A stretch of 19,932 bases of DNA from positions 1 to 19,932 of the forward strand of contig JAPZLL010000097.1 of NCBI GenBank assembly GCA_036250225.1, given 5' to 3'. The DNA is from Cercophora sp. LCS_1 (lineage: Eukaryota > Ascomycota > Sordariomycetes > Sordariales > Lasiosphaeriaceae). The notes below the pieces were generated by a model that was not told the DNA's origin, made no database searches, and saw only the letters and a program-made list of their open reading frames with translations. Position numbers and translations under genes: made by a program. Below, in pieces: positions 9,769 through 17,949 of this stretch. Each line of letters begins with the position of its first letter. The first letter of the stretch is position 1.

Positions 9769-12126
9769 ATGTCAGCCACTGGATCCACCGTCGGAGGCAC
9801 CAAGGGCAAAGGATCGTCCTCTACCCCTTTTACCGTCGAAGAGCTCACCCAGATGCTCCAAGCCCTGAGGTTAGAATAGGAAAGCCTTAGGGATAAGGTT
9901 AATACTATTAAAGAAGAAGACTTGGGGGTAAAAGCGTTGTAACGCAAGTTCGTTAAGTTATTTACCCCTTTGTGCTTTAAAGGAGAATTATTACAGTTCG
10001 ACTCCTGGGTTATTCAACTTTGCAACTACGTTACCTATAATACGAACCACTTTGATAATGAGGAGTTCAAAACCATCTTTGGTAGAGTGCTCCTGGACGG
10101 AGTAGTTGCCAAGTGGTTCGAACCGCACTCGAAACGGCACTACAAGTACGAAAATCTTGTGGGCAATAAGAAGGAAATAAAGGAAGCCAAGAGGACTAGT
10201 TTCTGAGCTAGGTATACCGTCTTGTGTAATATGTTCACCAACTTTGAGAACTTTATCCGCGTAATTACTACCGAGTTCGGAGAACTGGACGCTGAATGAA
10301 GGGCCGAACAGAGGCTCCTAGGCTTGTAATAGTGAATATCCGTCACTGAATATGCGATACAGTTCCGCATTACTGCAGCTAATAAAGATAAAGCCCTATT
10401 CTGGTAGGGGCTAAAACAATACATTACTAATGAGCTCTATAAGGTCGACTGCCTCAAAAAACTCTAAGATATGGTCGAACTTGTTGTTAGGGCCAATAAC
10501 TACTATTTTGACTATTAATAAGAAGTCAACCGAGTAAGGGAGACTACTGCTAATAAGCCTGCCCACTGAGAAAAGCCTACTGGAAAGGCTTGTGGACACT
10601 TCACCTATTAAGCTGTGCTAAACACATTATATGGAATTTACACTGGACCTATGGATATTGGTATGGTTTAGGACGGACGTAACAATATACAACGATCTAA
10701 TAAGGCGCCATCTAGGGATAAGGGTAAGGTCTAGTACTATAACTGCAATAAAAACGGGTATTTTGCTAGGGAATGTAAAGTATTTAAGAAGGCCAAATGG
10801 GTGCTGTTATTAGAACCCAAGACGACCATTCGAGTAACGGATAGTACTATAGTCATTTATATAACCAATTCTAAAAATAATAACTGGATGGATTACTTCC
10901 TAGGTAACAATTACTACCTTTTAGATAAAAATATTAACCAGGCGTTTAACAACGGTTATATTGAAAAGGAGGATAATAGACCGATCCTTGCCTTTAAAGG
11001 AAGAATTATTCCAGCCCCCGAGGAATAGAGAGCCCTACCCATGGAACGGGAAATCAAGTAACGGAATAAGGAGTTTAGAAACGCACTCTACTCTTCTCTC
11101 ACCCCGGAGCAACAAAGTATGTTCGAACACTTGACCTTGAACCCGGAAGCGGTGGACACCTGCCCAGGAAATCGAATAATGGATTGCTACCAGGAAGGAC
11201 AGGTACCTTTAAGCTTTTATAGTAAGAAGGGAAGAAATATTAGGGAAACTGTACAAATATATGATTATAGCCCCCTACTGGGAAGTGAGACGGTAGAGGA
11301 CCAAATACACTAGATAATTGTGTTTAGATGAGAAACCTGTGCTGTAGGACTGGACCTAGGGGTATAATGGCTGGTAAACCGAAGCTGCTATTAAGAAACA
11401 TACCCCAGCGATTCTTTGAACTAAGACGACGAGCCCCCACAGCCCCAGTGATTGGTAAAGGAAGAATGGGGACCCAACGACTGGCCCGAGGAAGGAGAAT
11501 CCACCTATAGAGATTGGGAAAAATGGGCAGATAGCGAGTCGATCAAACGGGATTACCTCCCCATTGAGTATATCTACCCGCAGTTCTGGGAATTAGTGGA
11601 AAAGTGCTACTGGGAGGAACCAGAGGAGGGAGAGCACCCGGCTGCATATCCCCTGTACTACCAATACAAGTATCTTTCCTGGATTGAGTGTATATACCCA
11701 CAATACCACTACCTATACCACCTAGCCCAGAAGGCTTATTATTAAATACTCCCGCAATGCAACAAAAAATGGAGAAACCGATGGCTATAATGGACTATAG
11801 AAGAATCTAACCTCCGGTTTGATTGGTTCCAAACGAAGGGCTAGAGCCCCATCACCTACCGAGCACCCAACGAGTGCCTATATATTTCCTACCAGTCCTA
11901 TACTAACCCGGAATATTAGGAATATTAGAAGGAAAAGGCCTATAAGTGGTCTATAAGTTAGGAACTCGAACGTGGGCTCAATAGGCACAGAATGGGGCAG
12001 AAGGACAAAAAGGACACTTGCAACCAGTTCCAGCCAGTATATGAGGAACTAGGCGCTATTTAATCATTTAAAGTTAATTGGGCCCTTAGGAGGGATGCCC
12101 GAGGTGTTACCTATAGTATTTTATAA
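9769..12126 (+). pseudogene. Element C Gag with a long C-terminal extension
   Basis: The ATG at 9769 begins MSATGSTVGG. One frame then runs to a TAA at 12124-12126, interrupted by stops that are Gln or Trp codons in origin: TAG 9877, TAA 9940 (element D keeps CAG there), TGA 10204. A Retrotrans_gag-like capsid section covers about codons 60-250 (F-x-G-x-LLDGVVAKWF near 10078-10122). A nucleocapsid CCHC knuckle is at 10735-10776, with its first Cys and its His now Tyr. About 450 more codons follow before the protease, including WGPNDWPEEGEST (11462 on) with acidic and aromatic-rich text to 11745. Such a long tail between knuckle and protease is unusual for Ty3/gypsy; I do not recognise a domain in it. 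Pol begins in the -1 frame relative to Gag. Confidence 0.75.
10735..10776 (+). other. Gag zinc knuckle, mutated (element C)
   Basis: The codons read YYNCNKNGYFAREC. The ancestral form must be C-x2-C-x4-H-x4-C, with Cys to Tyr at the first position (TGC to TAC) and His to Tyr at the third (CAC/CAT to TAT). Element D keeps the His at the same place. Confidence 0.7.
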
Positions 12127-14436
12127 TTCTATTTAGAATATCCTAAGGCTTGTTTGGGAAATGAGTCAGGGCCCTTGTTAGGGCCCAAAAACCTCTAATC
12201 CAATAATTAGCGCGAGCCCTAAAAAGAAGATAAGGCACTTAGAGGATATATATTCAAAGACTTTATAAATCCATCATTATTATAACAGTAATGGAAAACA
12301 GCCAGTAATACTTTGTAATTAGTACCGATAGAACTAATGGTTATGGAAAACTGTTTAGAATACAAGTGGTAATCAATATGGAAAACCTAGTTGACCCCCA
12401 ATTTATTAATACGTATAGACTCCCACACGAGGAGTTACCAGAACCCATTAATGTTATTTTAGGAGAAGGAATACCTTACCTTTATAATAATGGGAAGATT
12501 ATACATTTTTTAATACTCCTGATTATAGTGGATGGAGATGTATAGAAGATTACCTTTAGGGTTATATTAGTAGTTAAATATAATATGATCCTGGGAGAAC
12601 TATGGCTAAAGAAATATAACCCCTGGCTGGACTTTGAGGGTGGCCACCTCTCGATTTAAAACTGCAACAATAAGGCCTCATCTCCATACCCAGAATGTAT
12701 AATATATACAACCAGGGAAGTAAGAACTGGTGTGGAGCCAAAGGCCCACAGGGTATCCCCTAAAGGAACTAAGTCCCAAGAGCCAGTAGTATTGTAAATT
12801 AGATTTACTATATATAACGTTGACTACAACCCTGGGTATAAATTAGACAACAAACCCGAGGACAAAGGTTATATAGACCCGAATAACGGTTTGGAAGAGG
12901 AACCAATAAATCTGGAAAACGTGCTGAGAGAATATTAATACTTTAAACTGTTTGGAAAAAAAATCAAAAAGTTGCTGGAATACAGTCCGTGGGACTACAA
13001 AATCAGGTTAAAGGAAGGAACTCAGTTAAAATCCTTTAAGATTTATTATTTGAACCCCAAATAGCTCAAAGTATTGAGGAAATATATTAATGAGAATTTG
13101 AAGAACGGATTCATTGAGGATTTCTAATTGCTAGTAGGGTATCCGATCTTGTTTGTCCCCAAGAAAGACGGGAAACTCCACTTAATTATTGACTATTAGA
13201 TATTTAATAAAGAAACTATTAAGAATCGATACCCGTTGCCCCTTATTTCCGGAACAATTAGTAGGGAAGAATTGGTTCTCCGGTCTCGACTCCCCCATGG
13301 GGTTTAACTACCAATATATTAAAGTAGGAGATAAATATAAAACGGCGTTTAAGACACTAAGAGGACATTTTTAATACTGAGTCATACCCTTTGGGCTAAC
13401 CAATACCCCCACATTATTCCAAAATATAATTGACTATATTTTGAGACCATTTATTGACAAATTTGTATTTACCTATGTTAATAATATCCTTATTTACTTT
13501 TAAATGTTTAAGGAGTATTAATAATATATTTAATAAGTGTTGGTAGCCTTAGAGCAAACTAAAATAATAATAAGATTTAAAATCTCCCCAGGAAGGATCG
13601 AAATACAGCTAGAGAAGATTAAGGTAGTCTAGGACTGGCCTATACCAAAAACCCAAATAGAGGTTTAATTGTTCCTTAGGTTGGCCAACTTCTACCGATA
13701 CTTTATCTGGGGATTTACTAAGATTGTTAAACCTCTCTATGAGCTATGCGGTATAGGAGCGATATTTAAATGGACTATACGTCAATAAGAAGCATTCGGC
13801 GAACTTAAGTATGCCTTTACAACAGTATTAGTATTGGTGCTTCCGGACTTTTCGAAACCGTTTAGAGTAGAGACTGATACTTCGGATTTTGCCCTAGGAG
13901 GAATCCTTGACCAACTTTAAGAAGATGGGAAATACTACCTGTGTATATTCCTGTCCAAGGCAATTAACGGGCCTGTACTGCGATACCCTATCCATGATAA
14001 GGAAATGATGGCGATTATCCAGTGCTTTGCTAAATGGGTACCTTATTTAATAGGAACTGAGGAGCCAGTCGAGGTCCTTTTGGATTACAATAACCTTAGG
14101 TATTTCCTCACTAAGAAGTTTAGCCCGAGATAGGCAAAATAGTCAGAGCTTATGGCCCCGTTCTACTTTAAAATCTATTCCGTTAAAGGAAAAGATAATG
14201 GAAGAGCCAATACCCTTAGTAGGAGAATAGACTATTATTACACCCACGAGTGCCTAGAATCTTTACTAATCCTCCAATAAACTGCAAATAGCACATTCGA
14301 ACACATACTACAAACTACAGAGGACTGGATGCCCAAAGACATTGTCCGCATCTGCTAGACTATACTTTAGGAGTACTAGGTCAATTGGCAGTAGGAGAAT
14401 TTCCAGGTATAAAGGAAAGACCTTATTAAGGGACCT

Positions 14437-14526
14437 TGCCCACGGAACGGGCAAAGAGGCCCCTGTAATAAATGTAGTTTCTATGGGTAATGTTAGGACT
14501 GTGCCCAGGGAAACCACGGCTATTGT
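14437..14526 (+). other. Cysteine-rich segment between RNase H and integrase (element C)
   Basis: In the Pol frame the spacing is C-x8-C-x2-C-x5-C-x2-C-x7-C, with a conserved His two residues before the last Cys. The following text (YYNNVWDID, then RLWYND) leads into the integrase zinc domain. The paired CxxC units suggest metal binding. I do not recognise the family, and this linker in standard Ty3/gypsy Pol carries no such motif. An open frame in another phase covers the same DNA, but the Pol phase is supported by in-frame continuity on both sides and by the Cys-to-Tyr pattern in A and B. Confidence 0.6.
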
Positions 14527-14784
14527 ACATACTACAATAATGTCTGGGACATCGACAACAAGGTTATTGGAGGATATAATGAAAACAATAGGCTATGGTA
14601 TAACGATAGGCCTTATATCCACAGCCCTAACCTCTAATGAAGATATGTCCAGTAGACTTATGAAGTATGAGTTGGAGGATATATGGGAAGAGTAAAAACG
14701 TTTATACAAACTAAGTAAAGATATGCCTTCCCAGGAATGAAAAAACTGGTAAAAGAAGTCATTGATAATTGCAACATCTGTAAT

Positions 14785-14826
14785 AAGACCAAAACCAAAC
14801 AATATAAGACCAAAACCAAACAATAT
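14785..14826 (+). repeat. 21-bp tandem duplication in the integrase region
   Basis: Two exact adjacent copies of AAGACCAAAACCAAACAATAT occur, adding seven residues (KTKTKQY) after the zinc-binding Cys pair without changing frame. A and B have one copy, so it arose in the lineage of C. The two copies are still identical, so they duplicated after most of the RIP mutation or escaped it. Confidence 0.85.
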
Positions 14827-15742
14827 AAACCCTATAGTCTTTTTAAACCTCTTTCAGCCCCAGAAACACTATGGAGTTCAACTTCAATGGACTTTATTAC
14901 AGGGATCCTGGATAAAGGACCCCGCTATAGGTGTCAGCTATGACTCCATTTGGGTAATTGTCGATAGACTGACAAAATGGGCGTATTTTTTGCTTTGTAA
15001 AAAGAATATAAATATAGAATAACTCGCCTATATATTTGAAAGGGACATTGTTTTGATCTACCTTTGGCTAGATAGTATTATTTCCGACCGAAACAAATTC
15101 TTTGTTTTGAGATTCTGGTAAGGACTAATGAGTATTAGTAGTAAGCTCTCAATAGTCCACCACCCACAGACAGACAACCAGACTAAACGATTTAATCAAA
15201 TATTTGAGACATACCTCAGGGCCTATGTCAATTTCGAATAAGACAACTGGTTTGAACTGTTACCAATAGTATAAATAGCCTACAATACTATAGCTATAGA
15301 ATCAACAAATATATTACCATTTTTTACACTCTTTGGCAAGGAACTAGAGCTCCAGTAAGGACTATCTACAGATATACCACAAACTGCCGTATATATCGAC
15401 CGACTCTAAGAACTATATAACCACCTTAGGGCCAAATTCGAACTTATACGCAATTGAATGAAATACTATTATAACTATAAGAGATCTGAGGGACCAGATC
15501 TATAGGAGGGAGGGTACATTTACCTTTTTGTGCGAAACTTGTACTCAATACAACCCAGCCGAAAGTTCAACTTCAAAAAATTCGGCCCATTTAAGATTGT
15601 AAGGAAAGTCACCACCTCCAATTACAAACTCAACCTACCTGCCTCAATAAAGGTATAGACCAAGGTCTTCCACATATTGCTCCTCAAACCAGTACCCAAG
15701 AGAACCCCACTGGAGGAGACAATTGAGGTTAAAGCCAATAAG

Positions 15743-15912
15743 GAGGAATTCGATATCAACGAAATCCTGGATTTATAAATCCACAATAATAAACTCCACT
15801 ATTTGATTAAATGGCTCAATTACGGACCAGAATCAGACTTATAGGAACCCACCAATTACCTCAACTACCCAGAAAAAATCGAGGAGTTTCACTAAAAGAA
15901 TCCAGACTGACC
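15743..15912 (+). pseudogene. Element C chromodomain
   Basis: It reads EEFDINEILDL, a stop, YLIKWLNYGPESDL, a stop (Trp of TWEP), EPTNYLNY, then EKIEEFH and KNPD. The order of aromatic cage positions (Phe near the start, Trp in IKW, the Trp now TAG before EP) is that of chromovirus integrase chromodomains. It is in the frame of the integrase core. The domain would direct integration toward histone H3 K9-methylated chromatin, which fits the family's piling up in one repeat island. Confidence 0.8.
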
Positions 15913-15956
15913 ATTAGCCCAGGGTATAATAACTAAAAGCCTTATCGACCGATTAT

Positions 15957-16440
15957 TTACCCCTGAACTCGCCCAGCCCCCAGCGATCCAATAATCGGGT
16001 CCTGCGCTATAGACTCGAGCAGAGAAGGGTTAAGGGTAGACCAATTAAACCCAGCAGCCTGCTGCTGATCCACGGGGTCCTCCGCGGGGAATGCAGAGGA
16101 GTCCCCAGAATAAAACGACGGGTCAGACTCTATAATAACATACCCCCGCTTAAACAACTCATCCGCCCGTTGTTCCAATATGGAAAGGAGGTTCTATATA
16201 ATGGAAAGAAGTGTCTAGTAAAGATTGTCCTCTTCCTCGGACAGACCTTTAAGGCTTTTTATTATTAGAAGGAGGGATTAGAGCAACGGGGTAATATAAG
16301 AAGATATGCGGACACCCACAAGTGGGAATAAAGTTAGTACTATTATAGGCAATCTTGCGGGTGGTGCACTCGCTACAGCACGAGGAATCTATAACAATAA
16401 AACATTTGTACTTGATACGGAAATAGTTCGAGCAAGGCAT
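15957..16440 (-). pseudogene. Antisense gene with Zn(II)2Cys6-like cluster (element C)
   Basis: Between pol and the 3' LTR the minus strand encodes a protein of about 160 residues. An ATG at 16440 begins MPCS. Residues 3-32 (16434-16345) follow C-x2-C-x6-C-x8-C-x2-C-x6-C, with positions two and six now Tyr. A proline-containing stretch leads to 16249, where this frame stops. The neighbouring frame continues with LSEEEDNLY, helical text through two TAG codons, RADELFKRG and VIIESDPSF to a stop at 15957. A one-base frameshift is therefore assumed. Element B shows the same gene, with ATA at the start and a different set of lost cysteines. The 3' end overlaps the last codons of pol convergently. 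Zn(II)2Cys6 clusters are fungal DNA-binding modules; DNA binding here is inference. No antisense promoter was identified. Confidence 0.6.
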
Positions 16441-16662
16441 TTCCAATAGACTACCACACAAGGAGAGATAAGCGCCTAGTGCGGATTTAGATAACACCTT
16501 TTGTTGGGAACATAGCGACCGGGCCTTTTGAATCCTACCTAATATCGTATCAGTAGAACGGTTACAAGGAGGAGAATGAGGGAATGCACAGGAGTGCGGG
16601 TTACACTCTTTTAGGTTTGGGGATATGGCCTTTGGGTTGCAGGCCTTAAAAGGAGGTAATCG
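15995..16662 (+). other. 3' region of element C between pol and LTR
   Basis: On the sense strand there is no coding potential. The segment holds the antisense gene described at 15957-16440. Its upstream part, 16441-16662, aligns with B 17400-17629 and stays open on the minus strand, though the gene probably starts at 16440. The region ends in a purine-rich run before the LTR. Confidence 0.6.
16646..16662 (+). promoter_or_regulatory. Polypurine tract of element C
   Basis: TTAAAAGGAGGTAATCG directly precedes the 3' LTR. The equivalent in B is TTGGAAAGAGGGAATTG at 17613-17629. Both are interrupted purine runs in the place where plus-strand DNA synthesis is primed. Confidence 0.55.
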
Positions 16663-17179
16663 TATTACAACCCAGGTTATAACCTCAAGGAGGGAGCACG
16701 GGCCACAGCGAGACACCAATCATTGGGCCCAGGGTATAAGGACTCACAAGCCCTGAGGGAACCAATTAGGATGGACCCAAAGGGAATGGTCCCAATGCTC
16801 GGGACCAAAGGGTCCGGGACCGACCCCGAGCCTATCGCAAAGGACCCAGCGGTGTTGGTCCCGGGCCTCGGGACCAACAAACTCGGGACTTAAAGACCAG
16901 TCTCATGAATATATAGTTTCGATAGTTGTACCTGCAACTGTGTGAGGACTCTTGGATCCTCACGCTAGTAATACATTGTTCTTGAGCACCGCTCAGTGAG
17001 ATCCATCGTCTGGGACCTTGGAGTCTACGTTCTGCTTGACAGTGTATTACCCTTCGAGAGTTGTACTAGCCTTTACTCAGTCACCTTACACCTACCCCAC
17101 CTAGAGCATTGGACCCTGTCCGCTCTTACGATCTGTCTTTGCCAGGTTCACCACGGTGCACCTGGAGCAGGCCGTAACA
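16663..17179 (+). repeat. Element C 3' LTR
   Basis: It starts TATTACAACCC, a RIP-changed TGTCACGACCC, and ends CCGTAACA. At 517 bp it is 15 bases longer than the 5' LTR, because it keeps an extra GGGTCCGGGACC unit near 16810-16821. It holds the TATATAG, the hairpins and the CGCTAGTAA word of the 5' copy. Confidence 0.85.
16773..16890. repeat. Clustered GGTCCC / GGGACC words in U3
   Basis: Nine matches or one-base variants in both orientations fall in 118 bases: 16773, 16788, 16801, 16810, 16816, 16842, 16857, 16870 and 16885. Two pairs form near-palindromes. The 5' LTR has the same cluster at about 9318-9420, and the B LTR has it at about 17741-17860. Repeated short palindromic words in U3 are typical of protein-binding sites, though no factor is known from the sequence. 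Confidence 0.6.
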
Positions 17180-17184
17180 GTTGC
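17180..17184 (+). repeat. Target-site duplication of element C, right copy
   Basis: GTTGC follows the 3' LTR end and matches 9202-9206. Removing C and one copy rejoins element B at its 3' region. Confidence 0.8.
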
Positions 17185-17307
17185 TACTCCAGATTATCCT
17201 ATTCCTTCTCTAACTTTTAATATTCCTCTATACTCCACATTACAACCCGGAATAAGCATATATATAAAGGAAAAGGAATTACAAACGGGAGCAAAGTTTA
17301 TACCATT

Positions 17308-17397
17308 ATACAATACCTTTTAATAAATATACTCTTTGCATCGAGGGGATTTTGGCACAATTATACAGGATTTACCCGCACAAAAACAAGGAGAACA
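17308..17397 (-). pseudogene. Element B antisense gene, zinc-cluster part
   Basis: The minus strand reads IPCSPCF from 17403, where element C has MPCSNYF, so the start ATG is ATA here. The six ligand positions from 17397 are C, C, C, C, Y, Y at spacing 2-6-8-2-6, identical in spacing to C, whose losses are at positions two and six. Position two is Cys here and Tyr in C, and position five is Tyr here and Cys in C, so an ancestor with all six Cys is the simplest reading. Confidence 0.6.
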
Positions 17398-17629
17398 AGG
17401 TATGGAGTATTCCAAATCAAAAAGGCCAACGTAAGTGGTGAGAACACCCTTAGATTGAAGTTTTTAATTCGTTTATGATGAATGGGATTTTGTTTTTTAA
17501 ATCCTACCGGACATTATATTAGTAGGGCTAAAAAAGGAATAATTGGGGAACGTACAAAATGTGGGATTATATTCTTTTAGGTTTAGGGAAATAGCTTTTG
17601 GGTTATAGGCCTTTGGAAAGAGGGAATTG

Positions 17630-17949
17630 TGTTATAACCCATTGGTTATAACCTTAAGGAGGGAATATGGGCCAATTATAGAATACTAATTACTGGACCC
17701 AGGGTATAACGACCCACCAAGCCCTATAGGAGCCAATTAGGATGGTCCCGAAGGGAATGGTCCCAAGTTCGGGACTAAGGGGCTCGGGACCAGGCGCCAA
17801 CCTATTATAATGGTCCCAGAGGTATTAGTCCCGGGCTCGGGACTAACAGGTTTGGGACCTAAAGGCAAATATTATAAAGTATATAGTTACAATAGTTGTA
17901 CCCACAACTGTATAAGGACTTTTGAATCCTCACACTAGCAATACATTGT
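17630..17949 (+). repeat. Element B 3' LTR, truncated by element D
   Basis: TGTTATAACCC at 17630 is a RIP-changed TGTCACGACCC. The sequence follows the C LTR through the GGTCCC cluster, TATATAG, a hairpin (AGTTGT-ACCC-ACAACT) and ACACTAGCAATACATTGT, then stops at the start of the next LTR. Confidence 0.75.

Larger units (their letters stand above)
12127..15994 (+). pseudogene. Element C Pol: protease, RT, RNase H, integrase, chromodomain
   Basis: Protease about 12290-12660: the catalytic Asp codon is 12393-12395 in LVDPQFIN, and a GELWLKKYNPWLDF motif follows. RT begins near 13080 with FVPKKDGKL at 13152; a frameshift lies at about 13240-13255. YxDD reads Tyr-Val-Asn-Asn at 13474-13485. RNase H from 13861 (FRVETDTSDFALGG). 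Cysteine-rich segment 14437-14526. Integrase zinc region: both His read Tyr, while the Cys pair NCNIC is kept near 14770. Integrase core Met-Asp-Phe-Ile-Thr-Gly at 14887; a two-base loss near 14905 shifts the frame; second Asp in SDRN at 15086; third residue Lys instead of Glu at 15185-15187. Chromodomain 15743-15912. The stop is at 15992. Frameshifts, stops and lost catalytic residues make it inactive. Confidence 0.9.
9207..17179 (+). mobile_element. Element C: complete Ty3/gypsy chromovirus, RIP-mutated
   Basis: It has two LTRs (9207-9708 and 16663-17179), a 5-bp target duplication, Gag, Pol with C-terminal chromodomain, an antisense gene, and a polypurine tract. The LTRs differ at about 45 positions by my count, almost all transitions, plus one 15-bp indel. 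RIP adds such changes quickly, so they do not date the insertion. It is the least mutated of the four family copies, which fits its position inside B, but stops in every domain and lost catalytic residues show that it is dead. Confidence 0.9.
17185..17949 (+). mobile_element. Element B, right part: 3' region and broken 3' LTR
   Basis: This is the continuation of B after the C insertion. 17185-17629 aligns with C 16200-16662 (for example GGTTTAGGGA-ATAG against GGTTTGGGGATATG, and the purine tract). The LTR begins at 17630 and is cut at 17949 by element D. The rest of the LTR is expected beyond the right side of D, outside the window. Confidence 0.75.

Noticed and set aside
14342..14695. 117-codon open frame before the integrase (and similar frames at 1790-2029 minus and 7511-7750)
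   Set aside because: It is a shadow in another phase. The Pol phase beneath it has the cysteine pattern, continues into NCNIC and the integrase core, and shows Cys-to-Tyr decay across copies.
16441..16719. Upstream extension of the antisense frame into the 3' LTR
   Set aside because: The frame is open from 16719, but the first ATG there is inside the LTR. The ATG at 16440, just before the zinc cluster and aligned with ATA in B, is the better start.
16678..16880. 67-codon minus-strand open frame in the 3' LTR (also 9221-9409 and a 108-codon plus frame at 9096-9422)
   Set aside because: They lie in U3, are built from GGTCCC-type repeats (Val-Pro, Gly-Thr text), and cross the LTR boundary in the 5' copy. 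No protein-like conservation.
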